Assembly (NCBI GenBank): GCA_902527215.1
Contig: CABZOF010000001.1
Location: forward strand, 1 to 64,000
From: an uncultured Pelagibacteraceae bacterium
Lineage (GTDB): Bacteria > Pseudomonadota > Alphaproteobacteria > Pelagibacterales > Pelagibacteraceae
DNA length: 64,000 nt
Reading direction: 5' to 3'
The translations under genes were made by a program, and so were the position numbers. The notes beneath the pieces were generated by a model. That model was not told the DNA's origin, did no database searches, and was given only the letters and a program-made list of their open reading frames with translations. This document shows positions 8,284 to 16,413 of this stretch, piece by piece. Each line of letters opens with the position of its first letter. Positions within the stretch are counted from its first letter, which is position 1.

Positions 8284-9518
8284 TAAATTTGTTCTAAAGG
8301 ATGATGAGACATTAATTCTAATCCATTTTCGCCAACTAAATATTGTTGTTCTAATTTCACTCCCTCATGACCTCCAACTTCGCCGATATAACTTTCTAGA
8401 GTAATTGTCATATTTTTTTGAAATATACCGCTTCTTTCTCCACCATCAGTCGGATATCTAATTGCTGGCCACTCATCACATAAACCTATTCCATGAAGCA
8501 TGACTGAATATCTATTTCCGTAATATTTTTCAGGAAGTATCCATGCCTTTTCAGTAAATTCTCTAAATGATACTCCATCTTTAATTAATCTTGAATTATA
8601 GTCAATCTGCTCAACTGCTGTTGAATAAATTTTTTTTTGATGTTCATTAAATTTATTTCCACAAACAAAAGCTCTAGAAATATCTGCACAATATCCATAA
8701 GGGCCTACCATATCTGTATCAAAGGATACGATCTCACCATCTTGAATAATCTTATTACTACTTTCTTGCATCCAAGGATTGGTTCTAGAGCCTGAAGATA
8801 ATATTCTACACTCTATCCACTCTCCACCATTTTCAATGTTCGTTTTATGTAAAATCGACCATAACTCATCTTCAGTAATTCCTGATTTCAAATAATCTCT
8901 CATTTTAATTATTCCAATATCAGCAACATCTAAAGCTGCTCGCATGCATTTAATTTCTTCAGACGATTTAATAACTCTAGCCTGTTCAAGTATTTTTTTC
9001 GCTTCTAAAACTTGAATTCCTTTTTTATTAAGCTCATTTACGGCTGGACCATTGATTACATCAATTGCGATTTTTTTACTTTTAAAATAAGAGTTAGATA
9101 AATCATTTACTTCATTGACCCATTTTTTAAGTTGCAACTCTGATTGGTCACCATTGCTAAAATAATCCCAAGTAATTGCTGGTCTTATTTCATCTATTAA
9201 ATTGAGACCTTTAGATAATATTTCACAGTTAAAATATTCATATAATATTGTTGGACCATCAACAGAGATAAAACAATATCTTGTAAGATTATGCATATTA
9301 TAAACACTCATATTCACAGTATCTAATGCATACCTTACATTTACTGGATCAAATAAAATACATGCCTCTATATTATTTTTCTTTAATTCATTTCTTAATC
9401 TGTCAAGTCTATAAGATCTAAGTTCGTCAAAATCTATTTCATCTTCTCTTAATCTTTTTTTTGAAATATATTTCTTAATTGGTTGGTTTGCTGAAAGAAT
9501 TTTTCTGTTAAACTTCAT
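8283..9518 (-). CDS. dddP: DddP-type M24 metalloprotein, candidate DMSP lyase
   Basis: 411 aa. The M24 (creatinase/aminopeptidase P) fold is present, but the specific motifs are those of DddP, the DMSP lyase: LFDPVNVRYALDTVNM (55-70), WIECRILSSGSRTNPWMQ (234-251), SFDTDMVGPYGYCADISR (265-282) and LHGIGLCDEW (341-350). Aligned by eye to the Ruegeria enzyme, the six metal ligands correspond to Asp267, Asp269, Asp279, His342, Glu375 and Glu390, and the proposed catalytic base to Asp348; all are conserved with constant offsets. The expected reaction is DMSP to acrylate plus dimethyl sulfide. The other possibility is an M24 paralogue acting on another betaine-like compound. It starts 2 bases after the SET gene and overlaps the kinase gene by one base. 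Confidence 0.75.
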   Translation of the reverse strand: MKFNRKILSANQPIKKYISKKRLREDEIDFDELRSYRLDRLRNELKKNNIEACILFDPVNVRYALDTVNMSVYNMHNLTRYCFISVDGPTILYEYFNCEILSKGLNLIDEIRPAITWDYFSNGDQSELQLKKWVNEVNDLSNSYFKSKKIAIDVINGPAVNELNKKGIQVLEAKKILEQARVIKSSEEIKCMRAALDVADIGIIKMRDYLKSGITEDELWSILHKTNIENGGEWIECRILSSGSRTNPWMQESSNKIIQDGEIVSFDTDMVGPYGYCADISRAFVCGNKFNEHQKKIYSTAVEQIDYNSRLIKDGVSFREFTEKAWILPEKYYGNRYSVMLHGIGLCDEWPAIRYPTDGGERSGIFQKNMTITLESYIGEVGGHEGVKLEQQYLVGENGLELMSHHPLEQI

Positions 9519-9520
9519 CC

Positions 9521-9961
9521 CTATAACATCTGTACACCAACACCTGTTTTTGGATAGGTGTATAAATTATAATTTGCACAAAGCTCATCTCCTGGTTTCA
9601 AATCTTTTATTGAAACCATAAAAAAATATTTTGCGTCTGGTTTCTCTCTTAAATTATAATACATGTTTTCTAAATTATCATCATTTTCGTTAAATTTTTT
9701 TGCTTTTGGGGTAGGATCAATTGGATCACCAAATTTTAATGTAGGTAAAATATTTGATACCATTCTTTGAACTGTAGGATTGTCAGAATGATTATAAAAA
9801 CCACCTAATGGAGTTCTTATATATTTATTTTCAAACTGCTCATCTCTTATGTGAGTAATTCCGATAAAAGTATTAGCTTTAATTTCTTTGGTTGCGAATA
9901 ATCCCAAACCTTCGATTGGTGAACTTTTTATTGTTAATGCATCTGGTAAAGGTCTGTACAT
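9521..9961 (-). CDS. SET-domain protein (putative protein-lysine methyltransferase)
   Basis: About 146 aa from the Met at 9961 (MYRPLPDALTIKSSPIEG); the longer reading to 10000 would overlap the upstream gene. SET features are clear: SPIEGLGLFATKEIKANTFIG at the N-terminus, GGFYNHSDNPTVQRM containing the NHS motif, and GDELCANYNLYTY with the catalytic-type Tyr at the C-terminus. Such small SET proteins methylate lysines using SAM, but bacterial targets are mostly unknown. Found inside a methyl-group metabolism operon, 14 bases after the Rieske gene and 2 before dddP. Confidence 0.75.
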   Translation of the reverse strand: MYRPLPDALTIKSSPIEGLGLFATKEIKANTFIGITHIRDEQFENKYIRTPLGGFYNHSDNPTVQRMVSNILPTLKFGDPIDPTPKAKKFNENDDNLENMYYNLREKPDAKYFFMVSIKDLKPGDELCANYNLYTYPKTGVGVQML

Positions 9962-9975
9962 ATATTTCGCACTTT

Positions 9976-11151
9976 CTACACAATGTGAGTTGCCACCCAC
10001 TTGTGAAATTGATGTGTTGGATTATCCATATCAGGAGAAAAATTTCCACCATTATATGCATGTGAGTTGCGGCCTAATTGCATTCTTTGAATTATACTAA
10101 CATCTTCTTTTTGAATATCTTCCCACAATTTATGATTTTGTTTTCTTAATGATTTAAATTCTAACGATTTTGCGGCTTTTTCACCTACATAATATATTTC
10201 CATGTGCTCTAAAGTTTTTTTATGACTAATGGGTTCTAACCAATATGCGTAGAAATGATCTTTATGTATACCTAACATAACATTGGGAAACAAAGCTACA
10301 TACTCTGCAATATTTTCTTTTTCTTTGGGCCAGTTAGGAAAGCAAGGAAATTTTTTCTTACCTTTAAATTTTGGATTGTAAACAACTGTGCCTTGGCCTG
10401 CAAAGCGGTTTGGTAATCCTTGAATATGATAGTGATCTTCAATTTTTGAATAAGAATTTAAACCTGGATGAACCCATGGCAAATGATAACTTTCACAATA
10501 ATTTTCAATTGCAAATTTCCAATTACATTTTGCATTTATTTTAAAATAACCAAAATCATTTGCATGATTAATTAATTTTCTATCTTTTTTTTTCCAAAAT
10601 TTAGCCCACCTATCACTTAAGGGTTTAATATATTTTTCAAATGGAATTTCGTTGTTACTAATATTAATAAAAATTAAATCTAACCAAACACATGATCTTA
10701 TTTCTTTTAAATTGTTTTTATTTTTTTTAAATTTTGGGCTACTATGTTGGTTCATCCCACCTATATGAGGTGTTGCAATTAGCTTTCCATCTGATGTGTA
10801 TGACCATGAATGATAAGGACATCTGATAACATTTCTAATATTGCCTTTTTTGTTTACTAGCTTTACTCCTCTATGACTACAGACGTTATGAAAAACTTTT
10901 ATCTGATCTTTTTTATTCCTTACTAAAAATAATGGCAGTCCTAACAAGTTAAATGGTTTTACATCGCCGATATTTGGCAAAGAACTTGCTACTCCTATTA
11001 CAGTCCATTTATTTTCAAATATTTTCTCTCTTTCTATTAAAGTATAATCTTTACTTGTATAACATTCGTTGGGGAGTCCATGTGCTTTTGAAATTGGTTT
11101 CTTAACTATATCTAATTTTTTTTTATCTATAATTTTATAAATTGCTGACAT
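9976..11151 (-). CDS. Rieske non-heme iron oxygenase, large subunit (glycine betaine/choline monooxygenase-like)
   Basis: 391 aa. The Rieske 2Fe-2S ligands are Cys91-x-His93 and Cys111-x2-His114. The catalytic domain carries NWKFAIENYCESYHLPWVH with the metal histidines at 223 and 228 and bridging-type Glu220. Length and domain order match GbcA, stachydrine demethylase and plant choline monooxygenase. Such enzymes oxidatively demethylate or hydroxylate quaternary amines with O2 and a separate reductase. No reductase partner is present in the window. The neighbouring DMGDH and BHMT make glycine betaine or a similar betaine the likely substrate. It starts one base after the methyltransferase gene ends. 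Confidence 0.8.
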   Translation of the reverse strand: MSAIYKIIDKKKLDIVKKPISKAHGLPNECYTSKDYTLIEREKIFENKWTVIGVASSLPNIGDVKPFNLLGLPLFLVRNKKDQIKVFHNVCSHRGVKLVNKKGNIRNVIRCPYHSWSYTSDGKLIATPHIGGMNQHSSPKFKKNKNNLKEIRSCVWLDLIFINISNNEIPFEKYIKPLSDRWAKFWKKKDRKLINHANDFGYFKINAKCNWKFAIENYCESYHLPWVHPGLNSYSKIEDHYHIQGLPNRFAGQGTVVYNPKFKGKKKFPCFPNWPKEKENIAEYVALFPNVMLGIHKDHFYAYWLEPISHKKTLEHMEIYYVGEKAAKSLEFKSLRKQNHKLWEDIQKEDVSIIQRMQLGRNSHAYNGGNFSPDMDNPTHQFHKWVATHIV

Positions 11152-11152
11152 T

Positions 11153-11782
11153 TTATTTTGTCACTTCATATAGACCAAGCCATGCATTTACATCTTTACT
11201 AGCAATATAATCAGATTTAAAAAACTCTATTTCTTTCCATTTATTTTCATTTTTTAATTGTTTGATTTTTTTATCAAATCCATATTCCTCATATATTCCC
11301 TCGTTAATAGTGAAACAAATTAGACCTTTATTTTTAGTAATTCTAATAAACTCATCTAATGCAGGTGGTTTTACATGTCCAAAAGTAAATGTGCCCACAC
11401 ACATTAAAGCATCATATTGATCATCCTTTTCCTTGATTGGTTTATTTAAATCTACTTTATCTAATTTTTTATAAAGGTTATTTGGAACCAAATCTAAAAG
11501 TTTTTGGGATAGATCGGCACCAAAAAAATTAGTGAAACCATACTTTTTCAATTCTACACCAACCAATCCAGTTCCACATCCAGCATCATAAATATTAATA
11601 TCTTTTTCTTTTTGATGTTTATTGAAAACTTCTGCTGTTTCCTTTGGGCCAGTATAATTCCATTCAACCATATCTTTATCATATTTATTATCCAAACCCC
11701 ATTCGTCATAAAAATCCATCACCTCTTTTGTTTCTTTTAGTTTATAAATTGGAACTTTGTTACCTACATCTTTTTGGGCCAT
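11153..11782 (-). CDS. Class I SAM-dependent methyltransferase
   Basis: 209 aa. Motif I is YDAGCGTGLVGVELKK at about residues 65-80, with an acidic residue at the end of strand 2 (GADLSQKLL), as in small-molecule methyltransferases of the Methyltransf_11/25 type. The N-terminus has an aromatic, acidic stretch (VMDFYDEWGLDNKYD) seen in several metazoan/bacterial small-molecule methyltransferases. The acceptor is unknown. It overlaps the dehydrogenase stop by one base and precedes the Rieske gene by one base, so it could methylate the same family of amines that the operon degrades, or act in regulation. Confidence 0.8.
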   Translation of the reverse strand: MAQKDVGNKVPIYKLKETKEVMDFYDEWGLDNKYDKDMVEWNYTGPKETAEVFNKHQKEKDINIYDAGCGTGLVGVELKKYGFTNFFGADLSQKLLDLVPNNLYKKLDKVDLNKPIKEKDDQYDALMCVGTFTFGHVKPPALDEFIRITKNKGLICFTINEGIYEEYGFDKKIKQLKNENKWKEIEFFKSDYIASKDVNAWLGLYEVTK

Positions 11783-14187
11783 TACCCTCTCATTTTTTCT
11801 CCACTTGGATCATAAAGTGGTTCTTTGATAATTGAACAATTGAATAAATCACCATTAATTTCTACTTGTATTCCATCTTCAGATGATAAATTTTTTTGAT
11901 CTAGATATGAAAAAGCAACACTTTTATTTACAAAATGAGCAAATCCACCTGAAGTTATATACCCAATGCTATTATCTCCCTTCATTACTGCTTCATTGTT
12001 TGTGACATCTATGTCGTTTGTTTGAATTATTAAAGGAACTAATCTATTCGAGCTATTGTCTTGTTTAGCTTTTTCTTTACCAATAAATTCTTTGTTCCAA
12101 TTAATGAAACTTTCTAATCCAGTTTCTTTAGCAGTAAAATCAGGTCGATAGTCTAAAGTCCACGCACCCCAATTTTTCTCTAGTCTCATAGACATTAAAG
12201 CTCTTCCACCAAAAGGTTTAATACCAAATTCTTTTCCCGCCTCCATTAACTCCTCATAAAGTTTAATTTGGAAATGTGGCGCAACATATATTTCATAACC
12301 AAGTTCACCCGTGAATGAAATTCGGTTTATAATTGCTGGAACACCTCCAACAAACATTCTTCTTGAGTCTCTAAATCTAAATTTTTCATTAGATACATCG
12401 TCTCTAACTATTTTTTCTAAAACTTTTCTCGAATTAGGTCCTGCTATAGATATTCCATGAAATTCATCTGATCTATTTTTATATTCAACATTAAATTTAT
12501 CTAAATGGCTTTCAAACCAACGTCTATGCATTTCTTGAGCTGCACCTGAACCAAAAACCATAAATTCGTTTTCATCAAGGCATGAAACTGTAAGATCGCC
12601 ACATAATTTTCCTCTATAAGATAACATTGGAGATAACGATATTCTTCCAGGATTTGGAAGCTTACCTGCCATAATATGATCTAAAAATTTTCTTGCATCT
12701 TTTCCTTTAAATTGATGTTTTGAAAAATTAGCAACTTCAATAAAACCAACATTTTCTCTTACATTAATAACTTCTTTGGAGACATAATTATGCGATCTAG
12801 ATCTTTTTATAGTTGGCTCTTCGTATGCATCTTTTTTATCATTTGCAAACCACAAAACATTTTCTAAACCAAAGCTGTCTCCCATAACCGCTCCTTGTTC
12901 TACAAACCGATCATAAAGAGCTGTTGTTTTTTGTTTTCTTCCTTTTGGTAAAGTTTCATTTGGAAATGTCATAATAAATCTTCGTTCATAATTTTCAGAA
13001 GATTTAATTGTTCCGTATTGAGGTGATGCATAATCTCCAAATCTTGCAACATCCATTGCCCAAACATCTATTGATGGTTCTCCGTCAATTATCCATTCAG
13101 CAATACATTTTCCAACTCCTCCTCCTTGACAAAAACCAGCCATTACACCCACTGCTACCCAATAATTTTTCATTCCGGGAACAGGACCAATTAATGGTGA
13201 TCCATCAGGTCCAAAAGTAAAAGGCCCATTTACAATATTTTTAATTCCTGCCTTTTCTAACGCTGGCATTCTTTCAAAACCTATTGCTAATCTATCTTGA
13301 ATATTATCTAGTTTTGGTTCTAATAACTCATGACCAAAATTCATAGGTGTTCCTTCAACCTTCCATGGTGTTGATTTTGGTTCATAAGTTCCAAGAAGCA
13401 TTCCTTTTCCTTCTTGTCTAAAATAAATGTTACCTTCAAAATCAGTTCCAATAGGAATTCTTTGATCACCCATTGCTTCAATTTCTGGAATAGCTTCAGT
13501 GATTAAGTAGTGATGCTCCATTGGTTGAACTGGTAGATTAATTCCTGCAAGCTGTCCAACTTCTCTTGCCCATAAACCTCCAGCGTTAATAACTATTTCA
13601 GCTTTTATATTGCCCTTGTCAGTTATCACATCCCAACTTCCATCCTCTTTTTGTTTTGTGTCTTTTACAACTGTATGTGTATAATACTTTCCACCATGAA
13701 CTTTTGCTGCTTTAGCAAAAGCATAAGTCACACCTGATGGGTCTACTTCCCCATCAATTGGATCCCACAATGCTAGAAGGTATCTTGATGGATCAATTAA
13801 AGGATTTTTCTTTTTTACTTCCTCTAAAGAAACAAACTCTTGGTCAAGACCCATATATCTTGCTTTAGACCTCTCTCTTTTTAAATAATCCGCCCAAACA
13901 TCATTTGAAGCCAAATAAAATCCCCCACTTGATTTGAATCCAACTGAGTGGCCAGACTCTTTTTCAATTTCTTTGTACAATCCGATTGTATAAGCCATCA
14001 TTCTAGAAATATTTGGGTCAGATGAAATCACATGTACATTTCCAGCTGCATGCCAAGAGGATCCAGATGTGAGTTCATTTCTTTCAAGAAGAATACAATC
14101 TTTTAAACCAAACTTTGATAAATGATAAAGAATGGAACAGCCTACTACGCCGCCACCTATGATGACTACTTTTGCATGATTTTGCAT
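11782..14187 (-). CDS. dmgdh: Dimethylglycine dehydrogenase-like flavoprotein (DAO + GcvT fusion), copy 2
   Basis: 801 aa. N-terminal VVIIGGGVVGCSILYHLSKFG (GxGxxG at 11-16) and SGSSWHAAGN with the probable covalent-FAD His46. The first half is the DAO domain, the second a GcvT folate domain with FTGELGYEIYVAPH and a C-terminal barrel, ending SGEKMRG. It follows the BHMT gene by one base. BHMT makes dimethylglycine from glycine betaine, so this copy is the best candidate for the dedicated dimethylglycine dehydrogenase (dimethylglycine to sarcosine, methylene-THF formed). It is the same architecture as the 2520-4955 protein but with many substitutions, so not a recent duplicate. Confidence 0.88.
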   Translation of the reverse strand: MQNHAKVVIIGGGVVGCSILYHLSKFGLKDCILLERNELTSGSSWHAAGNVHVISSDPNISRMMAYTIGLYKEIEKESGHSVGFKSSGGFYLASNDVWADYLKRERSKARYMGLDQEFVSLEEVKKKNPLIDPSRYLLALWDPIDGEVDPSGVTYAFAKAAKVHGGKYYTHTVVKDTKQKEDGSWDVITDKGNIKAEIVINAGGLWAREVGQLAGINLPVQPMEHHYLITEAIPEIEAMGDQRIPIGTDFEGNIYFRQEGKGMLLGTYEPKSTPWKVEGTPMNFGHELLEPKLDNIQDRLAIGFERMPALEKAGIKNIVNGPFTFGPDGSPLIGPVPGMKNYWVAVGVMAGFCQGGGVGKCIAEWIIDGEPSIDVWAMDVARFGDYASPQYGTIKSSENYERRFIMTFPNETLPKGRKQKTTALYDRFVEQGAVMGDSFGLENVLWFANDKKDAYEEPTIKRSRSHNYVSKEVINVRENVGFIEVANFSKHQFKGKDARKFLDHIMAGKLPNPGRISLSPMLSYRGKLCGDLTVSCLDENEFMVFGSGAAQEMHRRWFESHLDKFNVEYKNRSDEFHGISIAGPNSRKVLEKIVRDDVSNEKFRFRDSRRMFVGGVPAIINRISFTGELGYEIYVAPHFQIKLYEELMEAGKEFGIKPFGGRALMSMRLEKNWGAWTLDYRPDFTAKETGLESFINWNKEFIGKEKAKQDNSSNRLVPLIIQTNDIDVTNNEAVMKGDNSIGYITSGGFAHFVNKSVAFSYLDQKNLSSEDGIQVEINGDLFNCSIIKEPLYDPSGEKMRG

Positions 14188-14188
14188 G

Positions 14189-15229
14189 TTAGTATTTTAT
14201 TTCTTTATTGACGTCTTTCAATGTCTTGTCTGTCCCATGGTGAAAATGTTTAGTCATATCTGGCATGTACTTCATGGCAATTGGTTTTTTACCAACTGCA
14301 ACAGCCATTTCTCTAACATGATGAGCTTCAGCACCACAACAAATACCGATTAAATTTATTTTTTCTTTTAGACATTCTTTTGCAAATTCAGCCATTTCAA
14401 ATCTGTTACAATACAAATTATCTAGAGCAACGGGGAATGCATTTCCTCCAGGAATACAATCACATCCATGATCTGTCTGATTCAAAAATCCAGGTTCTTC
14501 TTCAGTCGTTCTATATGGAACAGGAAGACCAGCAACATGACAGGATACTTTTTTTCTTATTTTTTTTAAAAGTTTCATAGTCATTTCTGGACCTCTGTAA
14601 CAATTCAAACCAACAACATCAGCACCAAGATCTTCAATTATTCTACATGCATCTTCTGCTGTGTGACCATCTCTTGTCAAATCTCCTCGAGGTATTGCAT
14701 AATTGGCTACGGCAATCATACCTTCATCCTTAATTGCTTTTAAAGCAATTTTCATTTCATCTACCCAATTAATCGTTTCTGCAACTACAAAGTCAACTCC
14801 TGCCTCTTTTGCCCAAAGCACTTGCTCTTCGTACATCTTTTGACATTCTTTGAATGAGTTTTTATCTTTAGGGTCAAATACATTTGTATTCGCAACATCT
14901 CCACACACCATTAAGTCTAAATCTTTAAATTCCTTTGCAGCATCCTTTGCAATTTTTAGTGCATTTTTTTGCATGGGCTCTAGCAAATGTTCTTTTCCAA
15001 TAATTCTTAATTTCTCTCTATGTCCATAATAGGTGAAAGCTTGAACAATATCTGAACCAGCTCTAATAAATTCTCTATGTAATTGTGTAACTACATCAGG
15101 ATGTTCTAGCACTACTTCTGGCACAAATGGACCTGCAGAAAGATATCCTCTCCTTTCCATCGCAAATAAATATCCCTCTGCGAATATTACGGGACCCTCA
15201 TCTAATCTTGATAATAAATTTTTATTCAT
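14189..15229 (-). CDS. bhmT: Betaine-homocysteine S-methyltransferase
   Basis: 346 aa, normal for BHMT-class homocysteine methyltransferases. Zinc ligands are visible: Cys210 in GLNCYRGPEM and the Cys297-Cys298 pair in GICCGAEAHH. It transfers a methyl group from glycine betaine to homocysteine, giving methionine and dimethylglycine. It is the first gene of the long minus-strand array, transcribed divergently from a betaine-type binding protein gene 132 bases away, which supports this assignment over a DMSP- or S-methylmethionine-specific enzyme. There is no obvious Shine-Dalgarno sequence before its start. Confidence 0.9.
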   Translation of the reverse strand: MNKNLLSRLDEGPVIFAEGYLFAMERRGYLSAGPFVPEVVLEHPDVVTQLHREFIRAGSDIVQAFTYYGHREKLRIIGKEHLLEPMQKNALKIAKDAAKEFKDLDLMVCGDVANTNVFDPKDKNSFKECQKMYEEQVLWAKEAGVDFVVAETINWVDEMKIALKAIKDEGMIAVANYAIPRGDLTRDGHTAEDACRIIEDLGADVVGLNCYRGPEMTMKLLKKIRKKVSCHVAGLPVPYRTTEEEPGFLNQTDHGCDCIPGGNAFPVALDNLYCNRFEMAEFAKECLKEKINLIGICCGAEAHHVREMAVAVGKKPIAMKYMPDMTKHFHHGTDKTLKDVNKEIKY

Positions 15230-15336
15230 ATTTATTTAATAATTTATTTCTAAATAAAGAGAGTATAAAGACAATTTTAACACAACTCAAAGTTGAAACT
15301 AGTTTGCAATTTTTCCATCTATATGTTCTGATGATT

Positions 15337-15361
15337 TATAATTAATTAATTAGGAGAAATA
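15337..15361 (+). promoter_or_regulatory. Candidate -10 box and ribosome binding site for the betaine-type binding protein
   Basis: The divergent 132-base gap between bhmT and the binding-protein gene holds a TATAAT at 15337-15342 and a good Shine-Dalgarno AGGAG at 15352-15356, five bases before the ATG at 15362. No convincing -35 box at the right spacing was seen. On the other strand, ahead of bhmT, no riboswitch-like fold was recognised by eye. Confidence 0.4.
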
Positions 15362-16372
15362 ATGAAAATCAAAAAATTACTTCTATCTGTTGCTGTAATA
15401 TTTGGACTAACTTCTTTTGGAAGTGTTGCCAACGCAGCTTGTGGGAACATAACTGTCGCTAATATGAACTGGGCTTCAGCAAACTTCATGGCTGAAGTTG
15501 ACAAAATCATATTAGAAGAAGGTTACGGATGTTCTGTTGAATTGGTGCCAGGTGCAACAATGCCTACATTTACATCTATGCAAGAAAAAGGTGAGCCAGA
15601 TGTTGCTCCAGAATTTTGGGCTAACGCTGCAATCATTGCTTTAAATAAAGCAGTTGATGAAGGAAAAATGCACTCACTTAATAAAGCACCTATTACTGGT
15701 TTAGGTGAAGGATGGTGGGTGTTACCTGCTACTTTAGAAAAACATCCTGAACTTACAACTGCTGAAGCAATTTTGGCAAGACCGGATCTATTTCCTCATC
15801 CAGAGGATCCATCAAAAGGTGGGTTTCATATTTGTCCTCCAGGATGGAACTGTGAACTAAGTAATAGAAATCTTTACAAAGCTTTTGACATGGAAGCAAA
15901 AGGTTGGGCTATTGTTGAAACAGGTTCTGCTGCAGGATTAGATGGATCAATTGCTAAAGCTGCTGAAAGAGGTGAAAACTGGTTTGGTTACTATTGGTCA
16001 CCAACAGCTATCATTGGTAAATATGATATGAGAGCTGTGGACATGGGAGCTTGGGGTGGAAAAGATAACTGGGATAAATGTATAGTTTTACCAGAACAAG
16101 AATGTGGAGACCCTAAAGCAACTTCATGGACAAAATCTGAAGTTTACACAATCGTAACTGACAATTTCAAAAATACAGCTGGAAGTGCTGGTATGGATTA
16201 TTTCAAAAAAAGAACTTATCCAGGTCCAGTAATGAACGGTATGTTAGTTTGGATGGGTGAAAACCAAGCAGAGGGTGCTGATGCTGCAATTGAATTCCTA
16301 ACAAACCAAGAAGATGTTTGGTCTAAGTGGGTTTCAAGTGAAGCTGCTGCAAAAATAAAAAAAGCACTTTAA
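15362..16372 (+). CDS. Glycine betaine/proline-type ABC transporter substrate-binding protein
   Basis: 336 aa with a signal peptide (MKIKKLLLSVAVIFGLTSFG, cleavage after VANA). The mature protein is an OpuAC-type periplasmic binding domain: ITVANMNWASANFMAEVDKIIL at the N-terminus and several tryptophans (GEGWWVLP, YYWSPTAI, WGGKDNW) of the kind that form the aromatic cage for quaternary ammonium groups. It is divergent from bhmT and followed by a permease, and no ATPase gene is adjacent. Likely ligands are glycine betaine, DMSP or related betaines; sequence alone does not separate them. Confidence 0.85.
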   Translation: MKIKKLLLSVAVIFGLTSFGSVANAACGNITVANMNWASANFMAEVDKIILEEGYGCSVELVPGATMPTFTSMQEKGEPDVAPEFWANAAIIALNKAVDEGKMHSLNKAPITGLGEGWWVLPATLEKHPELTTAEAILARPDLFPHPEDPSKGGFHICPPGWNCELSNRNLYKAFDMEAKGWAIVETGSAAGLDGSIAKAAERGENWFGYYWSPTAIIGKYDMRAVDMGAWGGKDNWDKCIVLPEQECGDPKATSWTKSEVYTIVTDNFKNTAGSAGMDYFKKRTYPGPVMNGMLVWMGENQAEGADAAIEFLTNQEDVWSKWVSSEAAAKIKKAL

Positions 16373-16387
16373 TAAAATAAAATATTG

Positions 16388-16413
16388 CCAAACCCACTCT
16401 TTAGTGGGTTTGG
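16388..16413 (+). terminator. Stem-loop between binding protein and permease (partial terminator)
   Basis: Perfect 11-bp stem CCAAACCCACT (16388-16398) with AGTGGGTTTGG (16403-16413) around a CTTT loop. The T-tract after it is short (TTGAGTAAAATT), so it is likely a leaky terminator or 3' mRNA stabiliser that keeps the binding protein more abundant than the permease. Confidence 0.75.

Noticed and set aside
9976..11151. Calling the Rieske protein gbcA or a dimethylamine monooxygenase
   Set aside because: The family match is broad, no reductase partner is present, and dimethylamine monooxygenases of the Dmm type belong to a different family.
15230..15361. Possible SAM-II/SAM-V type riboswitch ahead of bhmT
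   Set aside because: Methionine-related genes of SAR11 often carry SAM riboswitches, so I looked on the minus strand. Apart from a short CAAC-GTTG hairpin I saw no matching pseudoknot pattern. A covariance-model search with the Rfam SAM-II and SAM-V models would decide.
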